Shown: positions 1 to 7,271 of the stretch, piece by piece
How positions within the stretch are numbered: the stretch's first letter is position 1
How the letters are laid out: every line of letters starts with the position of its first letter
From: Sphingobium fluviale
GTDB lineage: Bacteria; Pseudomonadota; Alphaproteobacteria; Sphingomonadales; Sphingomonadaceae
NCBI RefSeq assembly: GCF_004122115.1
Contig: NZ_SBKP01000020.1
Span: 1-41,629, forward strand
DNA length: 41,629 nucleotides
Direction: 5' to 3'
Notes under the pieces: generated by a model
Told to the model about the DNA's origin: nothing
Seen by the model: only the letters and a program-made list of their open reading frames with translations
The model's database searches: none
Position numbers and translations under genes: made by a program

Positions 1-126
1 GCCCAGCAGGCAAAACCCAAAAAGGAGAAAGCACTATCTTGACCCACAGGAATTAATCGAAACATAATCACAAGACGGGTCACTTCTCAGTGAAAACACC
101 GGGTCAACTCTCAATGAAAATCAACA
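1..126. mobile_element. End of an IS21-family insertion sequence (left contig edge)
   Basis: Bases 2-127 are the exact reverse complement of 41504-41629 at the other edge. Two near-identical 20-bp units (78-97 and 101-120, GGGTCA..TCTCA.TGAAAA) lie in tandem just inside the terminus, which ends in CA. Multiple short terminal repeats and TG...CA termini are typical of IS21-family elements. The element interior lies to the left, outside the window, so no transposase is visible. The family call rests on end structure only. Confidence 0.6.
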
Positions 127-162
127 GTCTATCCAGAAAAAGATGTCGTTAGTTTTGATTGC

Positions 163-1011
163 GTGAAGCCGGCTGAACTCCGCCAGCGCGTCCAGCGCTA
201 CATCCATGGCGACTGCAGAGTCGCAGATCTCGACCGGATCTTTTTGGGTTTGCGCGACCACTGCTACGGACTTGCCACCATTCGAGAGATTGGCGACTTC
301 GTCGCGCATCGCAATCAGCGGGAAAAAGGGCCAGTAACCGACAAGATCAGAGACATCCAGCTTAGCCTGGAGTCCTGGCTCAAACAGGGCGAAGGCCGTT
401 TTCCTGACCTAGCAACGGCCAAACGGATCAGTGCAGCCAACCTACGGACAGCCACTGATGCGCAACTGGATGCACGTCTGAATCTAAGGCGCGAAGTAGT
501 GAAATCCGCTCTCAACCAAGCCATCAAAAAGATGCAGAGTGATCGCTTCGAGAAGCTGACACAGCGGGAGCGAGCGGTCTTCAACTACCTCTCGGCCGCA
601 TTCATCTGGAACCCGGCGTTTACAGATGAACAAGTGACCGAAGATTTAGCGGCCCTACTCATCAAGTGCGGGGCCCTGTTGGAGGAAGAACGTCACGCAT
701 TTGATGCGAACCAAGCCTTCCTTGCGCTATATGTCACAGCATTGATGCACGATTCGACGGTGGTCATGGATGGCGGCTCACGGTTCGAGCTTGTCGCAGG
801 CTTTGCCAACGATGAGAACCGGATCGAGGTAAAGGCGCGCATCGAGCTTGCGGGTTTTAGCAAATCTGTCATCGCTCCAGTCTGTGTGTTCTGGACCAAG
901 CTGATCGGCACAGAGCACTGTTCAGACGATCTTGCCGCAGCGCCCGGTGATTGGAGTGGAGCGATAGAGATTGATCCCTCGGGTCGCCTTGCACGCATCG
1001 TCCGAACGTGA
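163..1011 (+). CDS. Hypothetical protein, probably 5'-truncated by the IS
   Basis: I do not recognise this 282-aa protein. It is hydrophilic and mixed alpha/beta, with no signal peptide or membrane segment. The first usable start is a GTG at 163, and no ribosome binding site precedes it. The same frame stays open leftwards across the IS terminus until a stop at 115-117. The gene has therefore probably lost its original 5' end to the IS insertion, and what remains may be an untranslated remnant. It is separated by about 340 bp from the toxin-antitoxin-like operon downstream, so no functional link can be claimed. Confidence 0.55.
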   Translation: MKPAELRQRVQRYIHGDCRVADLDRIFLGLRDHCYGLATIREIGDFVAHRNQREKGPVTDKIRDIQLSLESWLKQGEGRFPDLATAKRISAANLRTATDAQLDARLNLRREVVKSALNQAIKKMQSDRFEKLTQRERAVFNYLSAAFIWNPAFTDEQVTEDLAALLIKCGALLEEERHAFDANQAFLALYVTALMHDSTVVMDGGSRFELVAGFANDENRIEVKARIELAGFSKSVIAPVCVFWTKLIGTEHCSDDLAAAPGDWSGAIEIDPSGRLARIVRT

Positions 1012-1282
1012 TCGCTATTCCATGATCAGAGACTTAGTTGGCGTCGTGCATCAACGCTTCGGATGCGGGCCTCCGGCCTGTGGGTTTGGAAACCAGCTGT
1101 GCCCTGCCCTCTGCGCCAACAGTGTTCGTTCGAAATTTTCGAGACTCTCCAAGTAAATTTGCTCACATCGTCCCAGAATTCTGCGATTGAATCAGAGAGT
1201 TAACGGAGATGGTCCATACGCTGCTTTATGCACTGAGCGCTCGGTATCGATGTCTTGGTTAGGTCAAGGTTCGGTGCGACAT

Positions 1283-1355
1283 GTCCGGAATCCGCCTACA
1301 TATTTCGGACATGAATAAATGGACATTGTCCGAAATCCTGCTACATATTTCGGAC
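1283..1355 (+). promoter_or_regulatory. Duplicated palindromic operator before the abiEi-like gene
   Basis: Two copies of an inverted repeat are present: GTCCGGAAT...ATTTCGGAC (1283-1291 / 1302-1310) and GTCCGAAAT...ATTTCGGAC (1328-1336 / 1347-1355). The copies are offset by exactly 45 bp, and the second ends one base before the ATG at 1356. AbiEi antitoxins are known to repress their own promoter by binding upstream inverted repeats, so these are likely autoregulatory operators. In the rest of the 1012-1282 gap I see no gene and no convincing terminator. Confidence 0.6.
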
Positions 1356-2009
1356 ATGAGCGATGTGCCATCCGGTCTGAAAGCACAAATTCTCGATCGT
1401 ATCGGCCGGGGAGCACAGGGTGCTGTCTGGACACCGTCCGATTTCCTCGATCTCGCCGGGCGTGATGCCGTCGACAAGACGCTCCAGCGCTTGGTCAAAG
1501 GGAGCGATCTGCGCCGGATCGACCGAGGACTCTATGACAAGCCGTGCTTCAACTGCCTGACACAAAACGACAGCGCCCCCGATCCTCGGGCGGTCATCGA
1601 TGCCGTCGCGCGCCGTGACCAGATTCGTGTACTGGTCGATGGCATGACGGCGGCAAACGATCTCGGCTTCACCAATGCCGTGCCCGCGAAGATCGTTGTG
1701 CATAGCGAGGCGCGCCCGAAGTCGATCAAGCTCGACAATCTCACGATAACCTTCAAGCAGACCGCGGCCAGCAAGCTGTTCTGGGCCGGGCGCCCCGCCA
1801 TGCGCATCGTCCAGGCGCTGCACTGGCTGCGCGACACCATGTCCGGCGGCGAAACCGACCAATGGCGCGGCCGGCTATCATCCCTGCTGGCCGACACCAG
1901 GCACGGCGCTGTGCTCAGGGCCGATCTTGCTGATGGCCTGACCACGCTTCCAGCCTGGATGCAGGATATGCTGCGGCCGCTCGTGAGCAGCGAGATACCT
2001 CTGGCATGA
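1356..2009 (+). CDS. AbiEi-like (DUF6088) type IV antitoxin/repressor
   Basis: From ATG 1356 this is a 217-aa protein resembling the DUF6088 / AbiEi antitoxin family. It has an N-terminal winged-helix region (about residues 6-45, ending in LRRIDRGLYD) followed by a characteristic block around VDGMTAANDLGF and an ..AGRPAMRIVQALHWL.. stretch. In the family this protein neutralises the AbiEii nucleotidyltransferase and represses the operon. In-frame ATGs at 1281 and 1311 would add residues encoded by the operator repeats (LHISDM occurs twice), so I prefer 1356, which matches the family start. No Shine-Dalgarno precedes 1356, so a leaderless message is possible. The stop overlaps the toxin start by 4 bp (ATGA). 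Confidence 0.82.
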   Translation: MSDVPSGLKAQILDRIGRGAQGAVWTPSDFLDLAGRDAVDKTLQRLVKGSDLRRIDRGLYDKPCFNCLTQNDSAPDPRAVIDAVARRDQIRVLVDGMTAANDLGFTNAVPAKIVVHSEARPKSIKLDNLTITFKQTAASKLFWAGRPAMRIVQALHWLRDTMSGGETDQWRGRLSSLLADTRHGAVLRADLADGLTTLPAWMQDMLRPLVSSEIPLA

Positions 2010-3052
2010 ATGCCGCTTTTGACGAAATCCTGCGCGCAGACGCACGAACACGCAGCGGGCTGTTCATCGCCACGGCTCAACGCCTCGGAACGACGCCGCA
2101 GAATGTCGAGAAGGACTTCTGGGTTTGCTGGACGCTGGATGCGCTGTTCAACGGATTGGGCGCGGGACCGCGCCTGCTCTTCAAAGGCGGCACCTCGCTC
2201 TCCAAGGCATTTGGGTTGATCGAGCGATTTTCCGAAGACGTCGACGTGACCGTCTTCCGCGACGATCTGGGCCAAGCGGCATCGATCGAGGAACTTGCGG
2301 CGCTCAGCGGCAAGAAGCGCCAAGCTGCTCTCGACGCGATACGCAGCGCCTGCGAGGCTTACATAAACGGGCCACTGGCCGAACGACTGGCCGATATCTG
2401 CGCCGAAACCTGCGCGCGCGCAGGATTTGGAAAGGATGCCATTCGCGTCGAGCCTGATGCGTACGACGGCCAAACGCTCATGCTGGTCTATGCGAGCGTG
2501 ACGCCGACCGATGCCTATATCGCCAAGTCGGTGAAAATCGAATCCGGAGCCAAGTCGGCGCTCGACCCGCATTCACGCCGGACGATCACGCCCTATGTCG
2601 ATGCCGATGTCCCGGATATTGACCTCGCTGTGCCCAACGTGACCGTGGTCGATGCCGAGCGGACATTCTGGGACAAAGTGGTCATCGTTCACGGGCTGCG
2701 CCGGTGGTATGAAATACGCGACCAACTGCGCGGCAACGGCCAGCGAATTTCGCGTCACTATTACGACCTTTATCGCCTGATCCACTCCGAGACTGGCAAG
2801 GCCGCGACGGCAAATCTGGAGCTTGGCGAAGACTGCGTTGTTCACGCCCGCATGTTCTTCAACCGGCCCGACTTCGACCTGGCGTCCGCACGCGTCCCGA
2901 CATTCGCGTTATGCCCGGAAGGCGCCATGATCGATCAACTGCGACAGGACTATCAGGCAATGAGCGGAATGATCTTTGGCGATCCGCCTCGGTTCGATGA
3001 TGTGATCGAGGCCATTGCCGAGCTTCAAAATTCGTTAAACGCTGCCGCATGA
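2006..3052 (+). CDS. AbiEii/AbiGii-type nucleotidyltransferase toxin
   Basis: This 348-aa protein carries the DUF1814/AbiEii nucleotidyltransferase signature: EKDFWV (35-40), KGGTSLSK (60-67), then SEDVD (76-80) with the acidic metal-binding residues, and a later DAERTFWDK and YYDLYRL. Characterised AbiEii/MenA-type toxins transfer nucleotides to RNA (tRNA in the MenA case) and stop growth. It starts inside the antitoxin stop (ATGA, 2006-2009) and its own stop overlaps the next gene by 4 bp, so the three genes are translationally coupled. The catalytic residues look intact, so the toxin is predicted to be active. Confidence 0.88.
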   Translation: MNAAFDEILRADARTRSGLFIATAQRLGTTPQNVEKDFWVCWTLDALFNGLGAGPRLLFKGGTSLSKAFGLIERFSEDVDVTVFRDDLGQAASIEELAALSGKKRQAALDAIRSACEAYINGPLAERLADICAETCARAGFGKDAIRVEPDAYDGQTLMLVYASVTPTDAYIAKSVKIESGAKSALDPHSRRTITPYVDADVPDIDLAVPNVTVVDAERTFWDKVVIVHGLRRWYEIRDQLRGNGQRISRHYYDLYRLIHSETGKAATANLELGEDCVVHARMFFNRPDFDLASARVPTFALCPEGAMIDQLRQDYQAMSGMIFGDPPRFDDVIEAIAELQNSLNAAA

Positions 3053-4716
3053 AGGGGTTTCTCAAAGGATTGTTCGGCGGTGGCCGTGAAGTGGAACGGG
3101 CAGCTCAACCCGGTCGCGCCGTACCCCTGGAAATCGAGCCATTCGGCCACGGGCTTGTCAGCATTCCCAGCCTCGACTTCTTCGGCCCACATGCCGCATC
3201 GCCCAATGGCCGGTTTCATCTCATCTGGCAGGACCGAAACCCGGAAGGCACTATCAGCGGCCATCGCTATGAAGGCCACGGATCCTGGTCCTTGTTGAGC
3301 GGCAATGGAAATAGGCTGGCTACGGGCCGTCTCGAAAGGCCGCAGCATGGTCATGTCGCAGACACTGGCACGTTCATCCTGAGCGACTGGATGTTCGGCG
3401 ATGGCTTGAGCGGCAGGCTCGTCGCCTTCCGCGCCGATGGTCACAAACTCGTCGAGCGTGAGTTCTCGGCCAACCTGGCAAGCAGCGACGTCTCCGCCGA
3501 TGGCCGCTTTGCAATCTGCCAGACCGCCAATGCACCAGGCAGCGCTGACAGTTGCCGCTATTTCCTGTTCGATCTCGACCAGGGCTGCGAGATCGCGAAC
3601 TGGGAGCAGGAAACAGGCTGGAGCGAAGACTATGCGTTCGATCCGGCCAACCGCCGCGTCTATTTGATCGGCAAAGAAGGTGAGCGCTTCGGCTATGATT
3701 TCGGCGGAGCAATGATCGATCGCGAGGGCTGGCAGCGCAATCGCATAGCGACCGGCGACATCCGGATCATACGGTCAATCTCGGACGCTGCTGCTGGCGA
3801 GCTTTCGCAGGAACAGCGGACTGCCATATTTGCCGGGCTCGACGTTGCGGAAGCTAGCGCAGAGGTCTGGCGGCAGGCGCAAGCCCTTCGCCTGCGCGGC
3901 GAGTTGCACGAGCACGCCGGAGAAACCGAGGCAGCGATCGCCGCTTATGACAAGGCGCTTTCAATAGATCCTCAGGTAGGCGTCTCCAGGAAACTGGCAA
4001 AACTGCAGCGAACTGCCGTGCCGAAGAACTCGGCGCGCGCGACAGTCAGGATTGGGAAATTCGAGCAGCAAGTCCAACGCTTCGGCATCGAGCATGAAGT
4101 TATCCACCTCGAGCGGGGGGCTGGAAAGGAATGGCGCCTGCGCCGGGACGATACGATGAAGCCGGTGGAACTGGCGGCGCTCGATCACTATGCGGCAGAT
4201 GGGTGGAGCGGTGCCGCAGCCGAGGGCGGGCTAATCCTTACCTTGATAAAGGCAGCATCGTTCAATCCCCTTCCCCAGCGCCATGCCGACACATTCATTG
4301 AGGCACTCTATGCCCAGAATGTCGCTTTTCCCGAGGACCGCCTCGATAATGAACAGCTTCTCGGGACATTGGGCAACGCTTCGCGCAGGCAGGTCGAGAG
4401 CAACTGGGCGATCATTGCGGCAACCGCGGGTCATAGCCCGGCATATTATCCGGCGGTCAGACGCGAACATGTCCTCGGCCTTTTCGACTGCCTCGGCACT
4501 AAGCGGTTGCGCGAGATTGCCGAGCGGTTCGCCCAGGCCCCTTATGATCTGCGTGCTGGTTGGCCGGATTTGACGCTGTGGCGTGAGGGCGAAATTCGAT
4601 TTGTCGAGGTTAAGGCTCCTGGAGACTCGATGCACGCAAGTCAGGCTCGGCTGATTTCCAAGATCCTCGTGTCGCTTGGATTCAGAACCGGTCTTGCCGA
4701 GATCCGGCCAGGCTGA
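3049..4716 (+). CDS. Propeller-like/TPR protein with C-terminal VRR-NUC nuclease domain
   Basis: This 555-aa protein has no named family that I recognise as a whole. Residues about 15-240 are rich in beta strands with repeated Gly/Asp turns and Trp, reminiscent of a beta-propeller. Residues about 270-310 contain one clear TPR-like helix pair (AEVWRQAQALRLRGELHEH.., AIAAYDKALSIDP). The last 55 residues match a VRR-NUC (PD-(D/E)XK) nuclease as in the FAN1 C-terminus: GWPD (504-507), FVEVK (518-522) and a helix with Q532. The likely catalytic residues are D507, E520 and K522. It is the third gene of the AbiEi/AbiEii operon with an ATGA overlap. A role as a DNA-targeting effector or accessory nuclease is inference. 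Confidence 0.75.
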   Translation: MKGFLKGLFGGGREVERAAQPGRAVPLEIEPFGHGLVSIPSLDFFGPHAASPNGRFHLIWQDRNPEGTISGHRYEGHGSWSLLSGNGNRLATGRLERPQHGHVADTGTFILSDWMFGDGLSGRLVAFRADGHKLVEREFSANLASSDVSADGRFAICQTANAPGSADSCRYFLFDLDQGCEIANWEQETGWSEDYAFDPANRRVYLIGKEGERFGYDFGGAMIDREGWQRNRIATGDIRIIRSISDAAAGELSQEQRTAIFAGLDVAEASAEVWRQAQALRLRGELHEHAGETEAAIAAYDKALSIDPQVGVSRKLAKLQRTAVPKNSARATVRIGKFEQQVQRFGIEHEVIHLERGAGKEWRLRRDDTMKPVELAALDHYAADGWSGAAAEGGLILTLIKAASFNPLPQRHADTFIEALYAQNVAFPEDRLDNEQLLGTLGNASRRQVESNWAIIAATAGHSPAYYPAVRREHVLGLFDCLGTKRLREIAERFAQAPYDLRAGWPDLTLWREGEIRFVEVKAPGDSMHASQARLISKILVSLGFRTGLAEIRPG

Positions 4717-4873
4717 CCGGATAGACTTGCGGTTGGCCGCATCCAGCGATCACCGAGACGGCAAATGACGCCGAGGGCGGTGAAGCTGAACCATGGCGAT
4801 AAAGCGGGCTCCTAGGCCAGAACTAGCCCCAAGTAGGGCTGAAGTTGAAGTATGCCCCTCCCCTGCCCCGGCG

Positions 4874-5215
4874 TTATGTCTGCGTTTGTTTATAGTGCGC
4901 GATCAAGATCATGATCGTGTCTGGGATTGATCGATTCAGCTCGTCGCAAAGCGCATTGAGCGCCGCCTGCTCGCTTGGCTTCATCCGAAAGTTTATCGCC
5001 TTGGTCCTGGTTTCCAGGTCCCCTCGCCTCCTGGGGCGCCCTCCCCTGCCCGTGTCTGGCGCAATATTGGCAACCGGAATTGTGGCTGGCAGCGAGTCTT
5101 CAATTGGCTTAGGGGCAAAGGCGGAAAGCGTATCAGTCAATGACGGCTTCGAGTCAGCCGATTTGGGCGCCTGTGTCCGCGCAAAGGGATCGGGCGGCGT
5201 TGGACGTTCTCCCAT
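4874..5215 (-). CDS. Ribbon-helix-helix-like partition partner of ParA
   Basis: This 113-aa protein has a long, Pro/Ala-rich disordered N-terminus (about 1-65), a basic RGGRPRRRGD segment, and a C-terminal region (INFRMKPSEQAALNALCDELNRS.., about 70-110) that fits a ribbon-helix-helix DNA-binding fold. It follows parA with a 3-bp gap and has an AAGGA ribosome binding site upstream. Small RHH proteins in this position (ParG-like) bind centromere repeats and stimulate ParA. The repeat array upstream of parA is the natural candidate target. The pairing is inferred from position, and the protein could instead be only a repressor of parA. Confidence 0.6.
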   Translation of the reverse strand: MGERPTPPDPFARTQAPKSADSKPSLTDTLSAFAPKPIEDSLPATIPVANIAPDTGRGGRPRRRGDLETRTKAINFRMKPSEQAALNALCDELNRSIPDTIMILIAHYKQTQT

Positions 5216-5218
5216 GGC

Positions 5219-5914
5219 CTATTTCCTTTCTTCTGCTTCGGAGGCCTTGATGTCTTCGATTGCCTGGTGCAGTATCTCTGCCGCATATGCCCTGGGCTTT
5301 TGGGCGTTGGCTACGCCTTGCTCTGCCACTTCTTCGAGCGTCAGTCCGTAAAGGTCCATCGCGGCATAAGCATCGTACTGACGCAGCTCGGCGTCGAAGA
5401 CCGGCGCCTTGTTGCGCGTGGCGTTGACGACATGGCGTTCGTTCTTCGACATGATCAGCGGGTTGGTCATCGTAAAGAGGATGCGATGCGGAATGGGCCG
5501 CCCTCCCCTCATCTCGACGATCGCTTCCATATCGACATCGAGCAGATTGGCGGTCGCCGCGGCGTCGAGCGACGTTGCTTTTTGCGGAATGATCCACATG
5601 TCGGATAGCGATGCGGCCCATTGCATGCGCTGTGAGCGCATGCCGGCAGGATCGACGATCACGAACGGATATTTGGCGGCGGCATCCTTGATATGGGCGC
5701 GAATATCGATGTCGCGATTGAGGTTGGAGGCATCGATCACCGTAATCCCGTCCTTGGCCTGCCATTTCTGGTACCAATTATAGGCGCTCAGCTGGTCATC
5801 GGCGTCGATGATGCAGACTTCGGACCCTGCCGAGCGGATTTCTGAGGCAAGCGCGAGAACGGTGGTGGTTTTGCCGCAACCGCCCTTCGATGATCCCACG
5901 GTGATGACTGGCAT
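5219..5914 (-). CDS. parA: ParA-family partition ATPase
   Basis: This ParA/MinD-type P-loop ATPase drives plasmid segregation. From the ATG at 5914 the protein opens with MPVITVGSSKGGCGKTT, so the deviant Walker A (KGGCGKTT) falls at residues 10-17, followed by CIIDADDQ (Walker A') and FVIVDPAG (Walker B). At 231 aa it has the size of short plasmid ParA proteins without an N-terminal HTH. Upstream in-frame ATGs exist at 5932 and 5974, but none has a ribosome binding site and 5974 lies in the repeat array. It forms an operon with the RHH-like gene downstream. Confidence 0.9.
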   Translation of the reverse strand: MPVITVGSSKGGCGKTTTVLALASEIRSAGSEVCIIDADDQLSAYNWYQKWQAKDGITVIDASNLNRDIDIRAHIKDAAAKYPFVIVDPAGMRSQRMQWAASLSDMWIIPQKATSLDAAATANLLDVDMEAIVEMRGGRPIPHRILFTMTNPLIMSKNERHVVNATRNKAPVFDAELRQYDAYAAMDLYGLTLEEVAEQGVANAQKPRAYAAEILHQAIEDIKASEAEERK

Positions 5915-5933
5915 AGGAGACTCGCTTTGCATT

Positions 5934-6118
5934 TGTAACGTGACATGTAACGCGCTTCCGCCTCGGAAAGACAAAGCACATTGCCGTTCGATAGTGCAAG
6001 GTAACGTGATAGCGCAAGCGAAAACGCACTATAAAAAGCGTTGCAACGCGAAAGCGCTAGACAATGCGAAGCGCATTGCAAGGCGATAGGTAACGCACAA
6101 TGTAAAGCGCTTACACTC
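5934..6118. repeat. Phased short-repeat array upstream of parA (centromere or iterons)
   Basis: The 185 bp between parA and the next gene are packed with variants of GTAACG / AACGC / GCGCTT. AACG-type cores fall at about 5937, 5949, 6003, 6023, 6045, 6064 (AATGCG) and 6092, so several are spaced close to 21 bp, two helical turns. The array also has GCAAGG-containing units at about 5995 and 6077. Such arrays beside ParA/RHH genes act as centromeres (parS/parC), and iterons of replication origins look alike. No gene is plausible here. Confidence 0.6.
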
Positions 6119-6130
6119 GGAAAGTCGCAG

Positions 6131-7132
6131 CTAATCGTCAAAACGATCCAATGTCGCCGGCTCCTCATCGACCGAATAGGACCGAAGCCAGGGCGCTTGT
6201 GCCCACCCAAGCCGAAAGCGCTCCACATGTCCATAAGCCGGGGCAGGGGGGCTGTGCCGCGCAAAGCCCGCGGCCACTAGCTGTCTCAACATCTTCCGCG
6301 CGCCAGGCTCAGAACAGTCCAGCAACTTGCCAAGCAGGGCAGGGGCCAATTCCCCGATTCCAGCCAGATAGGCATAGGCCAAACCAAGTCGGGAATGGTG
6401 TCTAAGCCCGGAAAACTCGGCTTCAAAGGCTCTTTGCCCATGGATAGCACCCAAAATTGCCTCTGAGAGCGTATGGGCAGACCCAGCAAGGGCCGAGCGT
6501 AAAGCGCGATCGCGCCATGATCTCGACCGATCAAAGCGCAGCATTTCACGCAGGAAGAGGGCGGGGAAGGGGGGTGACGCTTTAGTGCCCCCCAGGACCT
6601 TCATATGGAAAGCGCCGGCGAGGTTTAGCGCCCAGCAAATATCGCGGTCGTCCAGTTCTTCAAGCTTCTGACACCGATCGATCAGCAAGGCGCTACGACC
6701 TGTAGGATCCAGATCGACCGGAAGTCGCTGCAGCTGGTCGCAGACCTCAAGGAGCCTTTGCTGCTTCTCTTCAAATTCGCTCACATAGATGAGGCGTTCA
6801 GGGCCTGATAGGGCAGGGGAGTGCGCCCGAACCGCCGCGACGGCCGATCGAAGCGGTGCCCATTCGGCCAGCTCATCGACCAGCGCCGCGAACAGACGCA
6901 GTTCATAGCCATTGTCGAGACTAAAGAGAGTGCGGCCGTGGCCTATTCCGCAATCAACCCGGTATTGTGCCCAGAGCTTCGACAGCAGCCGGTAGGCCAG
7001 GATGGCGGTGACATTGTCGCGGGACGTCTCTGGTAAAAGTGTGAGAAACGAAAGGCTTGCACCGGCATGGCCGAGCATGAAAATGGCAAGGGCAGGGCTT
7101 GTCGAGTCGGTGATGGCGATCATCCCTTGCAC
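6131..7132 (-). CDS. Unknown protein with C-terminal helix-turn-helix-like region
   Basis: I cannot assign this 333-aa protein to a family. It is largely helical and has no signal peptide or membrane segment. Its C-terminal part (about 255-300, ELAPALLGKLLDCSEPGARK...) resembles a winged helix-turn-helix, followed by a short basic/aromatic tail. The GTG start at 7132 has a good GAGGAG 8 nt upstream; an ATG at 7123 lies within. It sits between the parA repeat array and a tyrosine recombinase, so a replication, partition or recombination role is likely. A resemblance to the DUF1612/HTH_13 proteins of rhizobial plasmids is only a weak impression. Confidence 0.5.
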   Translation of the reverse strand: MQGMIAITDSTSPALAIFMLGHAGASLSFLTLLPETSRDNVTAILAYRLLSKLWAQYRVDCGIGHGRTLFSLDNGYELRLFAALVDELAEWAPLRSAVAAVRAHSPALSGPERLIYVSEFEEKQQRLLEVCDQLQRLPVDLDPTGRSALLIDRCQKLEELDDRDICWALNLAGAFHMKVLGGTKASPPFPALFLREMLRFDRSRSWRDRALRSALAGSAHTLSEAILGAIHGQRAFEAEFSGLRHHSRLGLAYAYLAGIGELAPALLGKLLDCSEPGARKMLRQLVAAGFARHSPPAPAYGHVERFRLGWAQAPWLRSYSVDEEPATLDRFDD

Positions 7133-7221
7133 AATTCCGGCTCCTCGCAGGTCGAGCGCGATGAATTTGGAAAAACCTAACTAGCCCATTGGGTTTGCTC
7201 CGTCTAGAGCCTTTCAGCCAC

Positions 7222-7246
7222 TTTCCGTAATAATATGTTACGGAAA
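7222..7246. promoter_or_regulatory. Inverted repeat upstream of the tyrosine recombinase gene
   Basis: TTTCCGTAA (7222-7230) and TTACGGAAA (7238-7246) form a perfect 9-bp inverted repeat around a 7-bp AT-rich centre. The size and the central spacer resemble the core crossover sites of tyrosine recombinases, and the position just before the recombinase gene fits either a recombination core or an autoregulatory operator. An AT-rich stretch (about 7247-7256) may hold the promoter -10. Confidence 0.4.
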
Positions 7247-7271
7247 CTATATTATCTCGACAATCGCGACT

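Noticed and set aside
1532..2572. A 346-codon minus-strand frame across the antitoxin and toxin genes
   Set aside because: Both plus-strand genes have clear family motifs and ATGA overlaps. The antisense frame has none.
4825..4840. Small hairpin AGCCC-CAAGTA-GGGCT between the convergent nuclease and RHH-like genes
   Set aside because: Only five base pairs and no T-run, so it is not supported as a terminator.
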